DNA of 64,000 nt from Planctomycetota bacterium. GTDB lineage: Bacteria; Planctomycetota; Phycisphaerae; UBA1845; PWPN01. Below the pieces are notes generated by a model. It did no database searches, was not told the DNA's origin, and saw only the letters and a list, made by a program, of their open reading frames with translations. Position 1 is the first letter of the stretch. Each line of letters begins with the position of its first letter. The DNA lies in contig JAKLEZ010000007.1 of assembly GCA_022711465.1 (NCBI GenBank), forward strand, positions 1-64,000, in the 5' to 3' direction. Positions 53,772-63,488 of this stretch are shown here, piece by piece. Position numbers and translations under genes: made by a program.

Positions 53772-56123
53772 CTACGGCACTCGCCACTCCAGAATCCCCC
53801 CGCTCATCCCCTCCTGGAGTTGGACCTCGATCCGCAGCGCCATCGTGGGTACCGGAGTGAACGTCACCCGGTTGAACTGGTCGCGCTGGACCGGGAATCC
53901 CGCCGGGGCCTGCACCGGTTCCCACTGGTCACCCTTCTTCCAGAGGAGCTTCCAGGACTTCGGCACGCGGCAGCCTCCCTGGGTGGTCGAGTCATCGAAC
54001 CAATACACCTCGGCGGATGAGACCATCTCGGGGCGCTCGAAACGGTATTCGATCCACTCCTGGGTGCCCTTGTTCGGCCACCAGGTCAACCGCGGGGCGC
54101 CGGTGTCGTTCGAGTGCGCCGGCATGGCTCCGTCATTCACCGCGGCGACGGTGTCATGCTCCCAGCACCGGGAGGCGATGACCTTAGCCCGGGTTGCCTT
54201 GGTCGGCGGAAGCGACGACTCGGCCAGGCCGGTGGCCTCGGGGATCCAGACGACCATTTCGCCCGGCTCGCGGTTGTCCCAGGCGCAGTACGGCACCGCG
54301 GTCAGCTTCGCCTTTCTGGCCTCGCCCGCTTTGCCGTACAGCGCCCCGCCCCAGTCGGCCCGGCTGGCGGTCAGCCCATCCGCGGTGATCACCACCACCC
54401 CGTTGAGCAACTCCGGCTCCAGCTTCTCGGTCAGCTTGGCTTCTCGGGGAAGTGCCAGATTGCGGACTCTGCCGGCGTTGTCCGTGCCCTCGAGGCAGTA
54501 GACCAGCGGGCCGCGCTCGATGGCCACCCGCCCGACGTTGCCCTTGATCCGCGGGTCCGACTCCACTCGCCGCGCCGGCATGGCCAGATTGAGGTCGATC
54601 ACGTCGCCGCTCTTGAACTCCCGGCTGAGGGGCAGGTAGCCCTTCTCCGGCTTCGCCCCGGCGATCTCCCCTCCGTTCACGCTGACCGCGAAGGCCTCGC
54701 ACCATGCGGGGATGTGCAGATTCATGCTGAAGCTGCCGGGCTTGGCCGTCTCCAGCTTGATCTTGACCTGACCGGACCAGGGATACTGGGTCTCCTGGAC
54801 CAGCTTGAGCTCGTTGCCCGCCAGGGTCATCTTGGCCGTGCTGGCGACATAGAGATTGACCCAAACGCCCTTGTCGTTCTGGGCATAGATGTATCCGCCC
54901 AGCGAGGGCAGCCAGCGAACCACGTTGCTCGGGCAGCAGGCGGTGCCGAACCACGCCTGGCGATGGTGCCCGCCGCGGCTGGCCAGCGGGTTCACGTAGA
55001 AGAACCGGTCGCCGCCCAGCGAGACGCCGGACAGGGCCCCGTTGTACATGACCCGCTCGAGGATGTCGGTGAACCGCCCGTCGGCATGCAGCAGCAGCAG
55101 ACGATGGTTCCAATAGCACATGCCGATCGCGGCGCAGGTCTCGGCGTAGGCGGAATCGTTGGGCAGGTCGAAGTCGGCGGAGAAACCCTCGTTGCGGGCC
55201 TCGGCCCCGATGCCGCCTGTCAGGTACATCTTGCGGCCGGTGACGTTCTGCCAAAGCCGCTCCATGGCATCGCTGTAACCCTGGTCGCCGGTCATCGCGG
55301 CGATGTCGGCCACGCCGCTGTACAGGTACATGGCCCGCACCGCATGCCCCACGATTTCGCTCTGCTCCTTGACCGGCAGATGGGCCTGACGGTACTCCTC
55401 CTTCGGGTTGCGCTCCTGGCCGCGGATGGCGACGAACCACTCCGCCAGCTTCCGGTACTTCTCGTTGCCGGTGGCACGGTAGAGCTTGATCAGGGCCAGT
55501 TCGATCTCCTCGTGGCCCGAGTAGCCAATGAGCTTGCCCGGTCCGAACACATCGTCGATGTGATCGGCCAAGCGGCAGGAGACCTCGAGGAACTTGCGCT
55601 TGCCGGTCGCCTGGAAATAGGCCACCGCCGCCTCGAACATGTGGCCGGCACAGTACAGCTCATGCTTGGCCGGCAGGTCGGTCCATCGTTTGCTGGGCTC
55701 AACCAGCGTGTAGTAGGTGTTGAGGTAGCCGTCCGGCTGCTGGGCCGAGGCGATGAGGTCGATGATCTCATCGGTCTTGGCCTCTAGCTCCTTGTCGGGG
55801 TGCAGAGCCAGTGTGTAGGCGGCGCCCTCGATGACCTTGTAGACGTCGGAGTCGTTGTAGTAGATGCCCTCGAACTTGCCTTCCTTCTTCTTGCCGGCGA
55901 CGGCGAAGTTGTCGATTCGTTTGGTGTCCTCGCACAGCTTGATGTTGTGGGGCAGGGTGACCTTGCGGTTGGTTTCGATCCGCGGCAGCCAGAACTCGTC
56001 CTGGATCTGGACCTGGGTGAAGGGCACGGCCTGCAATCGGGCATGCGAAGGGGGGTCGGCCCGAAGCTGGAGTCCCGCCGCCAGGGTCATTGCCGCCACG
56101 CTCACAAACGCACTGGGTTTCAT
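53772..56123 (-). CDS. secreted GH127 beta-L-arabinofuranosidase-type enzyme
   Basis: 783 residues from the ATG at 56123 (a GTG six bases earlier is possible). Signal peptide 1-21. The DUF1680/GH127 toroid (~30-530) shows TLPHNIKLCEDT, QQPDGYLNTYY, ELYCAGHMFEAAVAYFQATG, and the catalytic zinc site: Glu and Cys in AYAETCAAIG (~328-337) plus the Cys pair in GTACCPSNVVRWLP (~399-412). The family removes terminal beta-L-arabinofuranose using a cysteine nucleophile. The C-terminal beta-domain (~640-783) is likely carbohydrate-binding. Transcribed divergently from the leuA leader, with the AmpG-like gene 130 bases downstream. Confidence 0.92.
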   Translation of the reverse strand: MKPSAFVSVAAMTLAAGLQLRADPPSHARLQAVPFTQVQIQDEFWLPRIETNRKVTLPHNIKLCEDTKRIDNFAVAGKKKEGKFEGIYYNDSDVYKVIEGAAYTLALHPDKELEAKTDEIIDLIASAQQPDGYLNTYYTLVEPSKRWTDLPAKHELYCAGHMFEAAVAYFQATGKRKFLEVSCRLADHIDDVFGPGKLIGYSGHEEIELALIKLYRATGNEKYRKLAEWFVAIRGQERNPKEEYRQAHLPVKEQSEIVGHAVRAMYLYSGVADIAAMTGDQGYSDAMERLWQNVTGRKMYLTGGIGAEARNEGFSADFDLPNDSAYAETCAAIGMCYWNHRLLLLHADGRFTDILERVMYNGALSGVSLGGDRFFYVNPLASRGGHHRQAWFGTACCPSNVVRWLPSLGGYIYAQNDKGVWVNLYVASTAKMTLAGNELKLVQETQYPWSGQVKIKLETAKPGSFSMNLHIPAWCEAFAVSVNGGEIAGAKPEKGYLPLSREFKSGDVIDLNLAMPARRVESDPRIKGNVGRVAIERGPLVYCLEGTDNAGRVRNLALPREAKLTEKLEPELLNGVVVITADGLTASRADWGGALYGKAGEARKAKLTAVPYCAWDNREPGEMVVWIPEATGLAESSLPPTKATRAKVIASRCWEHDTVAAVNDGAMPAHSNDTGAPRLTWWPNKGTQEWIEYRFERPEMVSSAEVYWFDDSTTQGGCRVPKSWKLLWKKGDQWEPVQAPAGFPVQRDQFNRVTFTPVPTMALRIEVQLQEGMSGGILEWRVP

Positions 56124-56248
56124 AGACACCTCGAAGGATCATGATTGATGGCCGGACGAGCCCAGACGGCAGCTGTCCCTGCCCGCGGGCAGGATACACC
56201 AGAGCCCGGCCAGCCGCTACCCGGCCCGGAAAACACGGAATTCACTTG

Positions 56249-56277
56249 TTGACAAGCCTGGCACAAGCCGATATGAT
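56249..56277 (+). promoter_or_regulatory. sigma-70-type promoter of the leuA leader
   Basis: TTGACA (56249-56254), 17 bases, TATGAT (56272-56277): a perfect -35 and a 5-of-6 -10 at ideal spacing. A start about 7 bases on (~56284) puts the leader ATG at the very 5' end of the RNA. A dyad CTTGT-TG-ACAAG (56245-56256) overlaps the -35, and ACAAGCC is repeated at 56252 and 56263. Confidence 0.85.
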
Positions 56278-56284
56278 CCCCAGT

Positions 56285-56398
56285 ATGATGTCGGTTTTGG
56301 CCTATAACTCGACCTTGCGCGTGAGTGAGGCAGCAGAGCTGGGGCTCGCCCTTGGCCTGCTGCTTATTGGTCTGCGCGTAGGGTCTTCGGCCGGCTGA
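56285..56398 (+). CDS. leucine-rich leader peptide controlling leuA
   Basis: 37 codons (MMSVLAYNSTLRVSEAAELG, then LALGLLLIGLRVGSSAG) with nine leucines. Seven are crowded in the last half, including the run CTG CTG CTT at 56357-56365, and the stop TGA is at 56396-56398. No Shine-Dalgarno is visible; the predicted transcription start coincides with the ATG, so it may be translated leaderless. The last codons lie inside RNA segment 2 of the attenuator. When charged tRNA-Leu is scarce, the ribosome should stall at the leucine run and leave segment 2 free. The peptide itself likely has no function. Confidence 0.82.
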   Translation: MMSVLAYNSTLRVSEAAELGLALGLLLIGLRVGSSAG

Positions 56399-56454
56399 CC
56401 GAAAGAAGAAGCTGGAATCGAGAAGCCCTACGCGAACAAGCGTGGGGCTTTTTT
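56311..56454 (+). promoter_or_regulatory. leucine transcription attenuator (segments 1-4)
   Basis: Segment 1 (56311-56321, GACCTTGCGCG) pairs 11 of 11 with segment 2 (56375-56385, two G-T). Segment 2 (56375-56388) also pairs with segment 3 (56422-56434) over 13 bp with one bulged T, the antiterminator. Segment 3 (56423-56433) alternatively pairs with segment 4 (56440-56450), the terminator. The 2:3 and 3:4 stems exclude each other. A ribosome reaching the leader stop covers segment 2 and favours termination; one stalled at the leucine codons favours 2:3 and readthrough into leuA. Confidence 0.85.
56423..56454 (+). terminator. intrinsic terminator of the leuA attenuator
   Basis: An 11-bp stem (AAGCCCTACGC with GCGTGGGGCTT, one T-G pair), loop GAACAA, then six T (56449-56454). 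It lies 104 bases before the leuA ATG and after the leader stop. Confidence 0.9.
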
Positions 56455-56558
56455 CGTTGGTGAGTTCAGCTGCCGCCTCGCCGGGTGACCGGTGGGCTGG
56501 CACCCCCGGTGGACCCGGGGTAACGTTTACGCTTTGGGGAGTTGGAGGTAGACAGGCC

Positions 56559-58145
56559 ATGAGCGCGAGCGAGCCGTCGGGAACGAAGGATCGGCCCATG
56601 ATCCGCATCTTCGATACCACGCTCCGGGACGGGGAGCAGTCTCCGGGAGCGTCGTTGAACGCCACTCAGAAGCTGGAGATCGCCAAGCAGCTCGAACTCC
56701 TCAACGTCGACATCATCGAAGCCGGCTTTCCCATCACCTCGCCCGACGACTTCGAGGCCGTCCGGCAGATCGCCGGCGTGATCAAGAACAGCACGGTCGC
56801 GGGACTGGCCCGCTGTACGGAGAAAGACATCGTTCGGGCCGCGGAGGCAGTCAAGGGTGCTGCCAAACCGCGTATCCACGCTTTCTGTGCGACCTCGGCC
56901 ATTCACCGCCAGTACAAGCTGAAGCGAGCCGAGAAGGAGATCATCAAGCTGAGCGTCGAAGGCGTGAAGCTGGCCAAGGGCTTCGTCGACGACGTTGAGT
57001 TCTCGCCGGAAGACGCGTCCCGGACCGAGTTGCCCTTTCTGGCCGAGGTCGTCGAAGCAGTCATCGAGGCGGGAGCGACGACAGTGAACATCCCCGATAC
57101 CGTGGGCTATTCGACCCCCGATCACTTCGAGGACATCATCAAGTACCTCTTCGCCAACGTGAAGAGCATCGGCAAGGCGGTGATCAGTGTCCACTGCCAC
57201 AACGATCTGGGTTTGGCGGTCGCCAACTCGCTGGCGGCCGTCCGGGCGGGTGCTCGGCAGGTCGAGTGCACGATCAACGGTATCGGCGAACGGGCGGGGA
57301 ATGCGAGTCTGGAAGAAGTCGTCATGGCCATCCGCACCCGGGCCGACGTCTTCGGGTGTCAGACACGGATCAACACCAAGCGGCTGTATCCGTTGTCCCG
57401 CCTGGTCAGTGCATTGACCGGCCTGCACGTCCAGCGGAACAAGGCCATCGTCGGGGAGAACGCGTTTGCCCATGAAGCCGGCATCCATCAGCACGGTGTG
57501 CTCGCTCACCGATCCACCTACGAAATCATGAATCCCGAGGACGTGGGTATTACCGCCTCGACGCTGGTGCTCGGCAAGCACTCTGGCCGGCATGCGCTCC
57601 GCGAACGGCTGATGCAGTTGGGTTTTGACCTGGACGACAGCCGGCTCGATCAGGTGTTCGCCCAGTTCAAGAGCCTGGCCGATCGTAAGAAGGAGGTCTT
57701 CGACGAGGATCTGGAGGCGATCGTCCGCCAGATTCTGGACGAAGCAGACGATGGCCGGGCTTGGGAGCTGGTCGCCCTGCAGACGACTGGCGGGACCGGC
57801 GTCGTGCCTACCGCGACCGTTCGTCTGAAGAACCACCAGAACGACGAGATTCTGACTGACGCCGCCACCGGCGACGGGCCGATCGACGCCGCGTTCACCT
57901 GTATCCTGCGTATGACCGCCGTGGATGCGGTGCTCAAGGAGTATGACCTGCACGCCCTGACCGGCGGTCGCGACGCCCAGGGCGAAGTCCAGCTGGAACT
58001 CGTGGCCCGCGGCAAATCGTATCGCGGGCGGGGCCGATCCACCGATGTGATCGAAGCCAGCGCTCTGGCGTTCCTCAACGCCGTCAACCGGGCCGTCAGG
58101 GGGCTTGGCAAGGCGCTTAGTCCGCCCGCGGCCGCCAAGGACTGA
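56559..58145 (+). CDS. leuA: 2-isopropylmalate synthase
   Basis: 528 residues from the ATG at 56559 with GGAGG 10 bases upstream; an ATG at 56598 just before [13 protein letters not shown] is an alternative. The catalytic barrel (~14-280) has the signature [11 protein letters not shown] (20-30) and the metal-binding HCHNDLGLA (~215). A helical linker (~285-390) precedes the C-terminal leucine-binding regulatory domain (~395-515, including [16 protein letters not shown]). It condenses 2-ketoisovalerate and acetyl-CoA, the first committed step to leucine. Controlled by the upstream attenuator and, by family knowledge, by leucine feedback. First of a same-strand run with aroDE, a methyltransferase and argG. 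Confidence 0.96.
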   Translation: MSASEPSGTKDRPMIRIFDTTLRDGEQSPGASLNATQKLEIAKQLELLNVDIIEAGFPITSPDDFEAVRQIAGVIKNSTVAGLARCTEKDIVRAAEAVKGAAKPRIHAFCATSAIHRQYKLKRAEKEIIKLSVEGVKLAKGFVDDVEFSPEDASRTELPFLAEVVEAVIEAGATTVNIPDTVGYSTPDHFEDIIKYLFANVKSIGKAVISVHCHNDLGLAVANSLAAVRAGARQVECTINGIGERAGNASLEEVVMAIRTRADVFGCQTRINTKRLYPLSRLVSALTGLHVQRNKAIVGENAFAHEAGIHQHGVLAHRSTYEIMNPEDVGITASTLVLGKHSGRHALRERLMQLGFDLDDSRLDQVFAQFKSLADRKKEVFDEDLEAIVRQILDEADDGRAWELVALQTTGGTGVVPTATVRLKNHQNDEILTDAATGDGPIDAAFTCILRMTAVDAVLKEYDLHALTGGRDAQGEVQLELVARGKSYRGRGRSTDVIEASALAFLNAVNRAVRGLGKALSPPAAAKD

Positions 58146-58267
58146 CAGCGGGATCCACAGCGGCCCGGGTGTTGACGATAGCATCCAGCGACCATACCGG
58201 ATGAAGTGGCCTCCTCGGTCAGGCGGAGACAACGCTGACCGGGGAACAGAAGTCAGCAGGTGACCCT

Positions 58268-59863
58268 ATGACAACAAAGCTCTGCGTTCCGTTGACAGCG
58301 AATACGTACGAGCGCATGGCCGCCGACATCCGGGCCGCAACCGCTGCTCAGGCCGACATGATTGAACTTCGACTGGACCACCTTCGCGATCACGACCTGG
58401 CGTCGCTCCGACGCCTGATGGACGCCGCCCGTTCATTCCCGGGTGAGCTCATCGTCACCTGCAGGATGGCCGAGGAGGGTGGCCGGTGGGACGGCGACGA
58501 ATCGGGGCGGGTCAGCCTCATGGAACTGGCCGGGTTGTGCGGCGCTCATTACCTGGACTTCGAGTATGAAGCCTGGCGGCGGAGCGCCAATATCCGTCAG
58601 AAGATCGGCCTGGTCTGTGATGTGAATACCGATAGCAGCCGCCCGCGCGCCCGGCTCATCCTTTCCAAGCACGACTTCGAGAGGACCCCCGACGACCCGG
58701 CATCGATTCTCGCTGACATCGCTCGTGAGCCGGCCCACGTGGTCAAGCTGGCGTGCAAGGCGAACAAGATTACCGATTCGCTGCTCATGCTCGAGGCCCT
58801 GCGGGCGTCTGCCGCTGTCCGCCCGACCATCGCCCTGTCCATGGGCGAGGCTGGGATACTCGCCCGCGTTCTGGCCCGCAAGTGGGGGGCGGTGCTGACT
58901 TTTGCATCCTTGGAAGCGGGGCAGGAGAGCGCTCCCGGCCAGGTGCCGGTTACGCAGATGCGCGAGATGTACCGCTGGGATGCGCTGAACGCCGAGACCC
59001 GTGTCTACGGGGTCATCGGCTGCCCGGTGGCACACTCGATGAGCCCGGCAATCATGAACGCGGCGTTCGGCGAGGTGGGCCACAACGGCGTCTACCTGCC
59101 CATGCGGGTCGAACCGGACTACACCGACTTCAGGGCCTTCGTCGACGGGTGCCTGCGCCGGCCATGGCTGGACCTGCGGGGTTGCAGCGTGACCATTCCG
59201 CACAAGCAGAATCTGCTGCGCTACGTTGAGGAACGCGGCGGCGACATCGAGCCGCTGGCCCGCCGGATTGGAGCGGCCAATACGCTGTCTGTGGAGAAGG
59301 GCACGAGACCGGACGGCTCCGACGCCCGAGTCTCGGCGAGCAACACTGACTACCGGGGGGCGATGGACGCCCTGATGGCCGGCCTGGCCGGGGGGGGCGA
59401 TCTTGGCGATGCCGCCGTGGTCGTCCTGGGCGCCGGCGGTGCGAGCCGGGCAATCGTGGCCGGTCTGCGCGACGCTGGTTGCCGGGTGACGATCTGCAAC
59501 CGCACCGCCGACAAGGCCCGGGCCCTGGCTGACGAATTCCAGGCCACCGCACGGCCGTGGAACGATCGCGGGCGGCTCGAGGCCGACGTGGTCGTGAACT
59601 GCACCAGTATCGGAATGTGGCCGAAGGTGGACGAATCGCCGCTGCCTGGTGGTCCGCGTTTGGGCAAGATGGTCGTGTTCGACACGATCTACAATCCGAT
59701 CGAAACCCAGCTTCTCCGCGACGCCCGAGAGCGCGGTTGCCGCACCATCGACGGCGTCGCCATGTTCGTCAATCAGGCCGCCGCCCAATTCCAGATCTGG
59801 ACCGGCATTCCCGCCCCCACCGCCACGATTCGACTTCACCTCGTTCAGCGTCTCGGCCGCTAG
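58268..59863 (+). CDS. aroDE: bifunctional 3-dehydroquinate dehydratase / shikimate dehydrogenase
   Basis: 531 residues, AGGTGA before the ATG. The N-terminal type I dehydroquinase (~1-225) contains MIELRLDHL, LSKHDFERTP (the base His) and VVKLACKANK (Schiff-base Lys). The C-terminal shikimate dehydrogenase (~240-531) contains GVIGCPVAHSMSPAIMNAAF (substrate serines), VTIPHKQ (catalytic Lys), ASNTDYRG (Asp) and the NADP loop VVLGAGGASRAI. Catalyses two consecutive steps of the shikimate pathway. Fusion of the two is standard in plants and seen in some bacteria. 122 bases after leuA, 45 before the methyltransferase. Confidence 0.95.
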   Translation: MTTKLCVPLTANTYERMAADIRAATAAQADMIELRLDHLRDHDLASLRRLMDAARSFPGELIVTCRMAEEGGRWDGDESGRVSLMELAGLCGAHYLDFEYEAWRRSANIRQKIGLVCDVNTDSSRPRARLILSKHDFERTPDDPASILADIAREPAHVVKLACKANKITDSLLMLEALRASAAVRPTIALSMGEAGILARVLARKWGAVLTFASLEAGQESAPGQVPVTQMREMYRWDALNAETRVYGVIGCPVAHSMSPAIMNAAFGEVGHNGVYLPMRVEPDYTDFRAFVDGCLRRPWLDLRGCSVTIPHKQNLLRYVEERGGDIEPLARRIGAANTLSVEKGTRPDGSDARVSASNTDYRGAMDALMAGLAGGGDLGDAAVVVLGAGGASRAIVAGLRDAGCRVTICNRTADKARALADEFQATARPWNDRGRLEADVVVNCTSIGMWPKVDESPLPGGPRLGKMVVFDTIYNPIETQLLRDARERGCRTIDGVAMFVNQAAAQFQIWTGIPAPTATIRLHLVQRLGR

Positions 59864-59908
59864 TCACGCCTCGACGCTTCGATTTCGGAATACAAAGGAG
59901 GTACGGGC

Positions 59909-60721
59909 ATGCAGTCAGTGGACAGGCAACGTTTTGCCCAGATGGCCGAGGATTACGACCGAATGGCCCCCTTCCTCGTGCCCATGTACGAGTTCCTGCA
60001 GCAGGAAATGATTCGCCAGGTGGATCTGGTCTCGCTGGCAAGCCCTCGGGTGATTGACCTTGGTGCGGGCAGTGGTCGGCTGCTGGAGAGGATGTTGACC
60101 GTGTGCCCGCGTGCCTCATGTTACTGGGTGGATTCATCGGAGGCGTTTCTGGCGACCGCGCGGCGACGGCTGGGGAGGTTCGGGGGCCAGGTGACCTACG
60201 TTCTCTCGCCGATGGAAGGAGACTGGGTTAGCCGCGTGTCGGCGCCTGTGGACGTCATCTGCTCCATGTCCGCCATTCACCACCTCGAGCACGACGAGAA
60301 AAGGGCCGTCTATGCCCGCAGTTTCGATCTCCTCGCTGAGGGTGGCTGGTTGGTCAACATCGACGAGATGAAGGGTTTGGACGCGGACGCGTACCGCGGG
60401 AGTCTGGACGTGTGGGTACGGTACGTGGCTGAGCAGATGCTCCGTGTGCCGCCCGAATTGCAGGGGCACGCCCGGCAGTGGGCGGGGCACTTTGAGAACT
60501 GGAAACGCCGCAACGTTGAGCTTTTCGACCGGCCGAAGACCAAGGGCGATGACCTGCACGAGCCGTTCATGGATCAGGTCAGCTGGCTCAAGGAAATCGG
60601 CTACGTGAACGCGGACGTGTTCGTCAAGTACCATCTCTGGTGCATGGTGGGGGGGCGCAAGCCGTGGAAGGTACCGGCCAGGCAGCCTGACTGCCATCCG
60701 ATGCAGGCAGTGCCGGTTTGA
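59909..60721 (+). CDS. class I SAM-dependent methyltransferase
   Basis: 270 residues with a near-perfect AAAGGAGG site 7 bases before the ATG. The SAM-binding Rossmann core has motif [17 protein letters not shown] (~49-64), the acidic residue at the end of beta2 (YWVDSS, ~73-78) and motif IV-like [14 protein letters not shown] (~113-126). The C-terminal ~100 residues form a helical cap ([16 protein letters not shown]). Acceptor unknown; resembles small-molecule methyltransferases. It lies between aroDE and argG, but a metabolic link is not evident. Confidence 0.85.
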   Translation: MQSVDRQRFAQMAEDYDRMAPFLVPMYEFLQQEMIRQVDLVSLASPRVIDLGAGSGRLLERMLTVCPRASCYWVDSSEAFLATARRRLGRFGGQVTYVLSPMEGDWVSRVSAPVDVICSMSAIHHLEHDEKRAVYARSFDLLAEGGWLVNIDEMKGLDADAYRGSLDVWVRYVAEQMLRVPPELQGHARQWAGHFENWKRRNVELFDRPKTKGDDLHEPFMDQVSWLKEIGYVNADVFVKYHLWCMVGGRKPWKVPARQPDCHPMQAVPV

Positions 60722-60828
60722 CCGTGGAACCTGTGGGGCGACGCCTCGGGGGCACGTTGCTGGACATGTGCGGGCGAGGAGCGGATAATCCCCGCTTTCA
60801 CGGGATCCGATTGAAGAGGAACATCAAA

Positions 60829-62055
60829 ATGGCACAGAATCCTAAGAAAGTCGTCCTTGCGTATTCCGGCGGTCTCGATACCAGCGTGATTCTGCCCTGG
60901 ATCCGCGAGATCTACGGTTGCGAGGTCATCGCCTTCGCCGCCGAGCTGGGCCAGGGGGATGAACTGAAGGCGGTCCGCAAGAAGGCCCTCAACAGCGGGG
61001 CGAGCGAGTGCGTGATTCGCGACCTGCGGTCGGAGTTCGTCAGCGATTTCCTTTGGCCGATGCTCAAGAGCGGGGCGGTCTACGAGGGTCGGTACCTGCT
61101 GGGTACTTCTATCGCCCGCCCGCTGATCGCCAAGGAGCAGGTCAAGGTCGCCCACGAGTTCGGGGCCGACGCCGTCGCTCACGGGGCAACGGGCAAGGGC
61201 AACGACCAGGTGCGCTTCGAGGTCACCGTGATGGCCCTCGATCCCAAGCTCAGGATCATCGCTCCCTGGAAAGACCCCCGGTTCAAGCTCCGCAGCCGCG
61301 AGGCGGCAGTGGAGTACGCCAACGCCCGGGGCATCCCCGTCGATCAGACCAAGAAGAAGATCTACTCCCGGGACCGCAATCTCTGGCACATCTCCCATGA
61401 GGGCGCCGAGCTGGAGAGCACCTGGAACGAGCCCAAGGACCAGATGCTGGTCATCAGCGTGCCGATCGAGAAGGCGCCGAGCAAGCCCGCTTACGTCGAG
61501 ATCGACTTCGAGGCTGGCGTGCCCGTGGGGCTCAACGGCCGGGCAATGGACGGCGTCAAGATCATCGAGAAGCTCAACGAACTGGGCGGCAGGCACGCCA
61601 TCGGGCAGGTCGATATCGTCGAAAACCGCCTGGTGGGCATGAAGTCCCGCGGCGTCTACGAGACGCCCGCGGGTACGATCCTGTACGCCGCCCACCAGTC
61701 GCTTGAGCACGTCTGCCTGGATCGCGACACGTTCCACTACAAGCAGGAAGTCGCCCTGCGCTACGCGGAGCTGGTCTACTACGGTCTCTGGTACGCACCG
61801 TTGCGCCAGGCTCTGGATGCGTTCTTCAATACGACGCAGAAGAACGTGAGCGGCACGGCGCGGGTCAAGCTGTACAAGGGCAACTGCCGCGTGGTCGGAT
61901 GCAGAAGCCCCTTCTCCCTTTACATGCCCGACTTGGCCAGCTTCACCATGGGCGATGAATACGACTCGACCGATGCGATCGGCTTCATCCGCTTGTTCGG
62001 GCTGCCTGCCAAGGTGAGCGGGATGGTCGAGCGACAGAAGGGAAAGCGGAAGTAG
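60829..62055 (+). CDS. argG: argininosuccinate synthase
   Basis: 408 residues from the ATG at 60829 with AAGAGGA 8 bases upstream. The N-terminal PP-loop [14 protein letters not shown] (~10-23) binds [16 protein letters not shown] (~95-107) and [14 protein letters not shown] (~120-133) form the citrulline/aspartate site, and [16 protein letters not shown] and [12 protein letters not shown] follow. Joins citrulline and aspartate using ATP, the penultimate step to arginine. argH is not in the window. Downstream gene bioD is convergent, 110 bases away. Confidence 0.97.
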   Translation: MAQNPKKVVLAYSGGLDTSVILPWIREIYGCEVIAFAAELGQGDELKAVRKKALNSGASECVIRDLRSEFVSDFLWPMLKSGAVYEGRYLLGTSIARPLIAKEQVKVAHEFGADAVAHGATGKGNDQVRFEVTVMALDPKLRIIAPWKDPRFKLRSREAAVEYANARGIPVDQTKKKIYSRDRNLWHISHEGAELESTWNEPKDQMLVISVPIEKAPSKPAYVEIDFEAGVPVGLNGRAMDGVKIIEKLNELGGRHAIGQVDIVENRLVGMKSRGVYETPAGTILYAAHQSLEHVCLDRDTFHYKQEVALRYAELVYYGLWYAPLRQALDAFFNTTQKNVSGTARVKLYKGNCRVVGCRSPFSLYMPDLASFTMGDEYDSTDAIGFIRLFGLPAKVSGMVERQKGKRK

Positions 62056-62165
62056 AAAGCCGAGAAAACGAGAGCGGAGGGAGGATCTTCGGGAAGTCGA
62101 CACGAGCATGACACCGGCTCGGGGTCGGCGGCTCCCACTGGCCACGAGCAGAGGGCAGCGGGCGG

Positions 62166-62903
62166 TCACGGCGTGCGGCTCGCCTTTCTCTGTTGCCCGA
62201 TCGCTTGATTGACGAAGTCGCGGAGCGGAAACAGGACGGACTCGCCGACGATCCCCTGGCGAGTGTCGGTTCTGGCGTCGAACGGCACGATCAGGGGAAT
62301 GGGCATTTTCGCCAGCCGGCTGATGACCTCGGGATTGGTCTCCTCCGCCAAGGTGGCCGATCCCGGACGATAGCCGTTGACCACTACGGCGGCCACGGTG
62401 AGCTTCCGCGCTCGGGCGGCCTCCAGGGTCAGCAACGTGTGGTTGATCGTGCCCAGCCCAGGGCGAGCGACGATGACCAGCGGCAGATCGAGACGCCGGG
62501 CCAGATCGGCCATGGTGTTGTTCCGGTCGATGGGCACGAGCAGGCCGCCAGCCCCCTCGGTGACAACCCAGTCCGACGATTGCTGGATCCGCCCCCAGCT
62601 CTGGTCGATCGCGTTCCAGTCAATCGGTTGTTTGCGCCATTCGGCCGCTACCATGGGGGCCAGGTCGCCGGCGTAACGGACCGGGTTGATCGTGGCCAGA
62701 TCTTCAGCGGCATCCGCGCAGTGAGCCAGGAACTCGGCATCCTCACACACCAGCCCCAGCCTCATGTCCCGCCGACAGCCGGTGGCCACTGGCTTGAACG
62801 CTCCGACGCGCAGACCCGCCGCCCGGACCAGCATGGCCAGTGCCCCGCCAATCACCGTCTTGCCCACACCCGTATCCGTGCCCGTCACGAACCAGCCGTT
62901 CAT
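62166..62903 (-). CDS. bioD: dethiobiotin synthetase
   Basis: 245 residues from the ATG at 62903 (MNGWFVTGTDTGVGKT), where the family begins. The P-loop GTDTGVGKTV is at ~7-16. FKPVATGCRR holds the Lys for the substrate carbamate (~40), and VVTEGAGGLLVPID is the switch-like segment (~120). VIVARPGLGTINHTLLT and AAVVVNGYRP are also characteristic. Closes the ureido ring of dethiobiotin with CO2 and ATP. No other biotin gene lies nearby. Confidence 0.93.
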   Translation of the reverse strand: MNGWFVTGTDTGVGKTVIGGALAMLVRAAGLRVGAFKPVATGCRRDMRLGLVCEDAEFLAHCADAAEDLATINPVRYAGDLAPMVAAEWRKQPIDWNAIDQSWGRIQQSSDWVVTEGAGGLLVPIDRNNTMADLARRLDLPLVIVARPGLGTINHTLLTLEAARARKLTVAAVVVNGYRPGSATLAEETNPEVISRLAKMPIPLIVPFDARTDTRQGIVGESVLFPLRDFVNQAIGQQRKASRTP

Positions 62904-63488
62904 GGATCGTACTCCAGACCCTCGAGGTCGTGTGCATTGTAGGGCCAAGTGCCGGCCGACCGCCAATCGCCGGACCGGGTTGGGACCTCGGCAAAGGCAC
63001 ACTGGAGGGAAAGAACAGCGGAGGTCGGCACGCCGGGGTGCCGGGTGAATCCTGGTCTCTGTTCCCGCTCCGGTTGTTCGGGATGACCTGTCGTTGATGG
63101 CCGCACTATGGCATGTGCAGGCTATGGGTGGGATCGAAAAGGATCTCAATTTAAATACGCTGGCGCTCATTCAGCCGAGCAGGAATGCGTGATACCATGA
63201 GTACTCTTGCGACAGGCCGCCATGGCGCGATGATTCAGCCTGGCGGAAGAGGCGGAAATGGGAGCATCAACGGTCATCCGATCTCGGTGGCGAGGTCCTC
63301 TTTCGGCTCGATGGGTCTTGGCTGAGCGTGCGGAGTCCGTCAAGAGCCTGCCCGGTGGCGTCAGCATCCACTTCATGGGCGCCGTGAATGACAAGAGAGA
63401 TCGCCGGCATCTTCTGAGGTTGAGCGCTCTCCATATCCGTGTTCTGTCTTCGCGAACGTGTTCTCGTTGCAGGATTGTGAGGTGAACG
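62904..63488. other. divergent intergenic region
   Basis: 585 bases between bioD and the LamG gene. An AT-rich ATTTAAAT lies at ~63150. Short frames on both strands lack ribosome sites and motifs. AGGTGA just before 63489 is the ribosome site of the next gene. Confidence 0.5.

Noticed and set aside
54114..55787. 557-codon open frame antisense to the GH127 gene
   Set aside because: The minus strand encodes GH127 with full catalytic motifs; the plus frame has none.
56466..58232. 588-codon open frame antisense to leuA
   Set aside because: Shadow of leuA; His/Asp/Gly-rich composition typical of antisense high-GC frames and no recognisable domain.
60601..62169. 522-codon open frame antisense to argG
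   Set aside because: Shadow of argG; no start context or motif.
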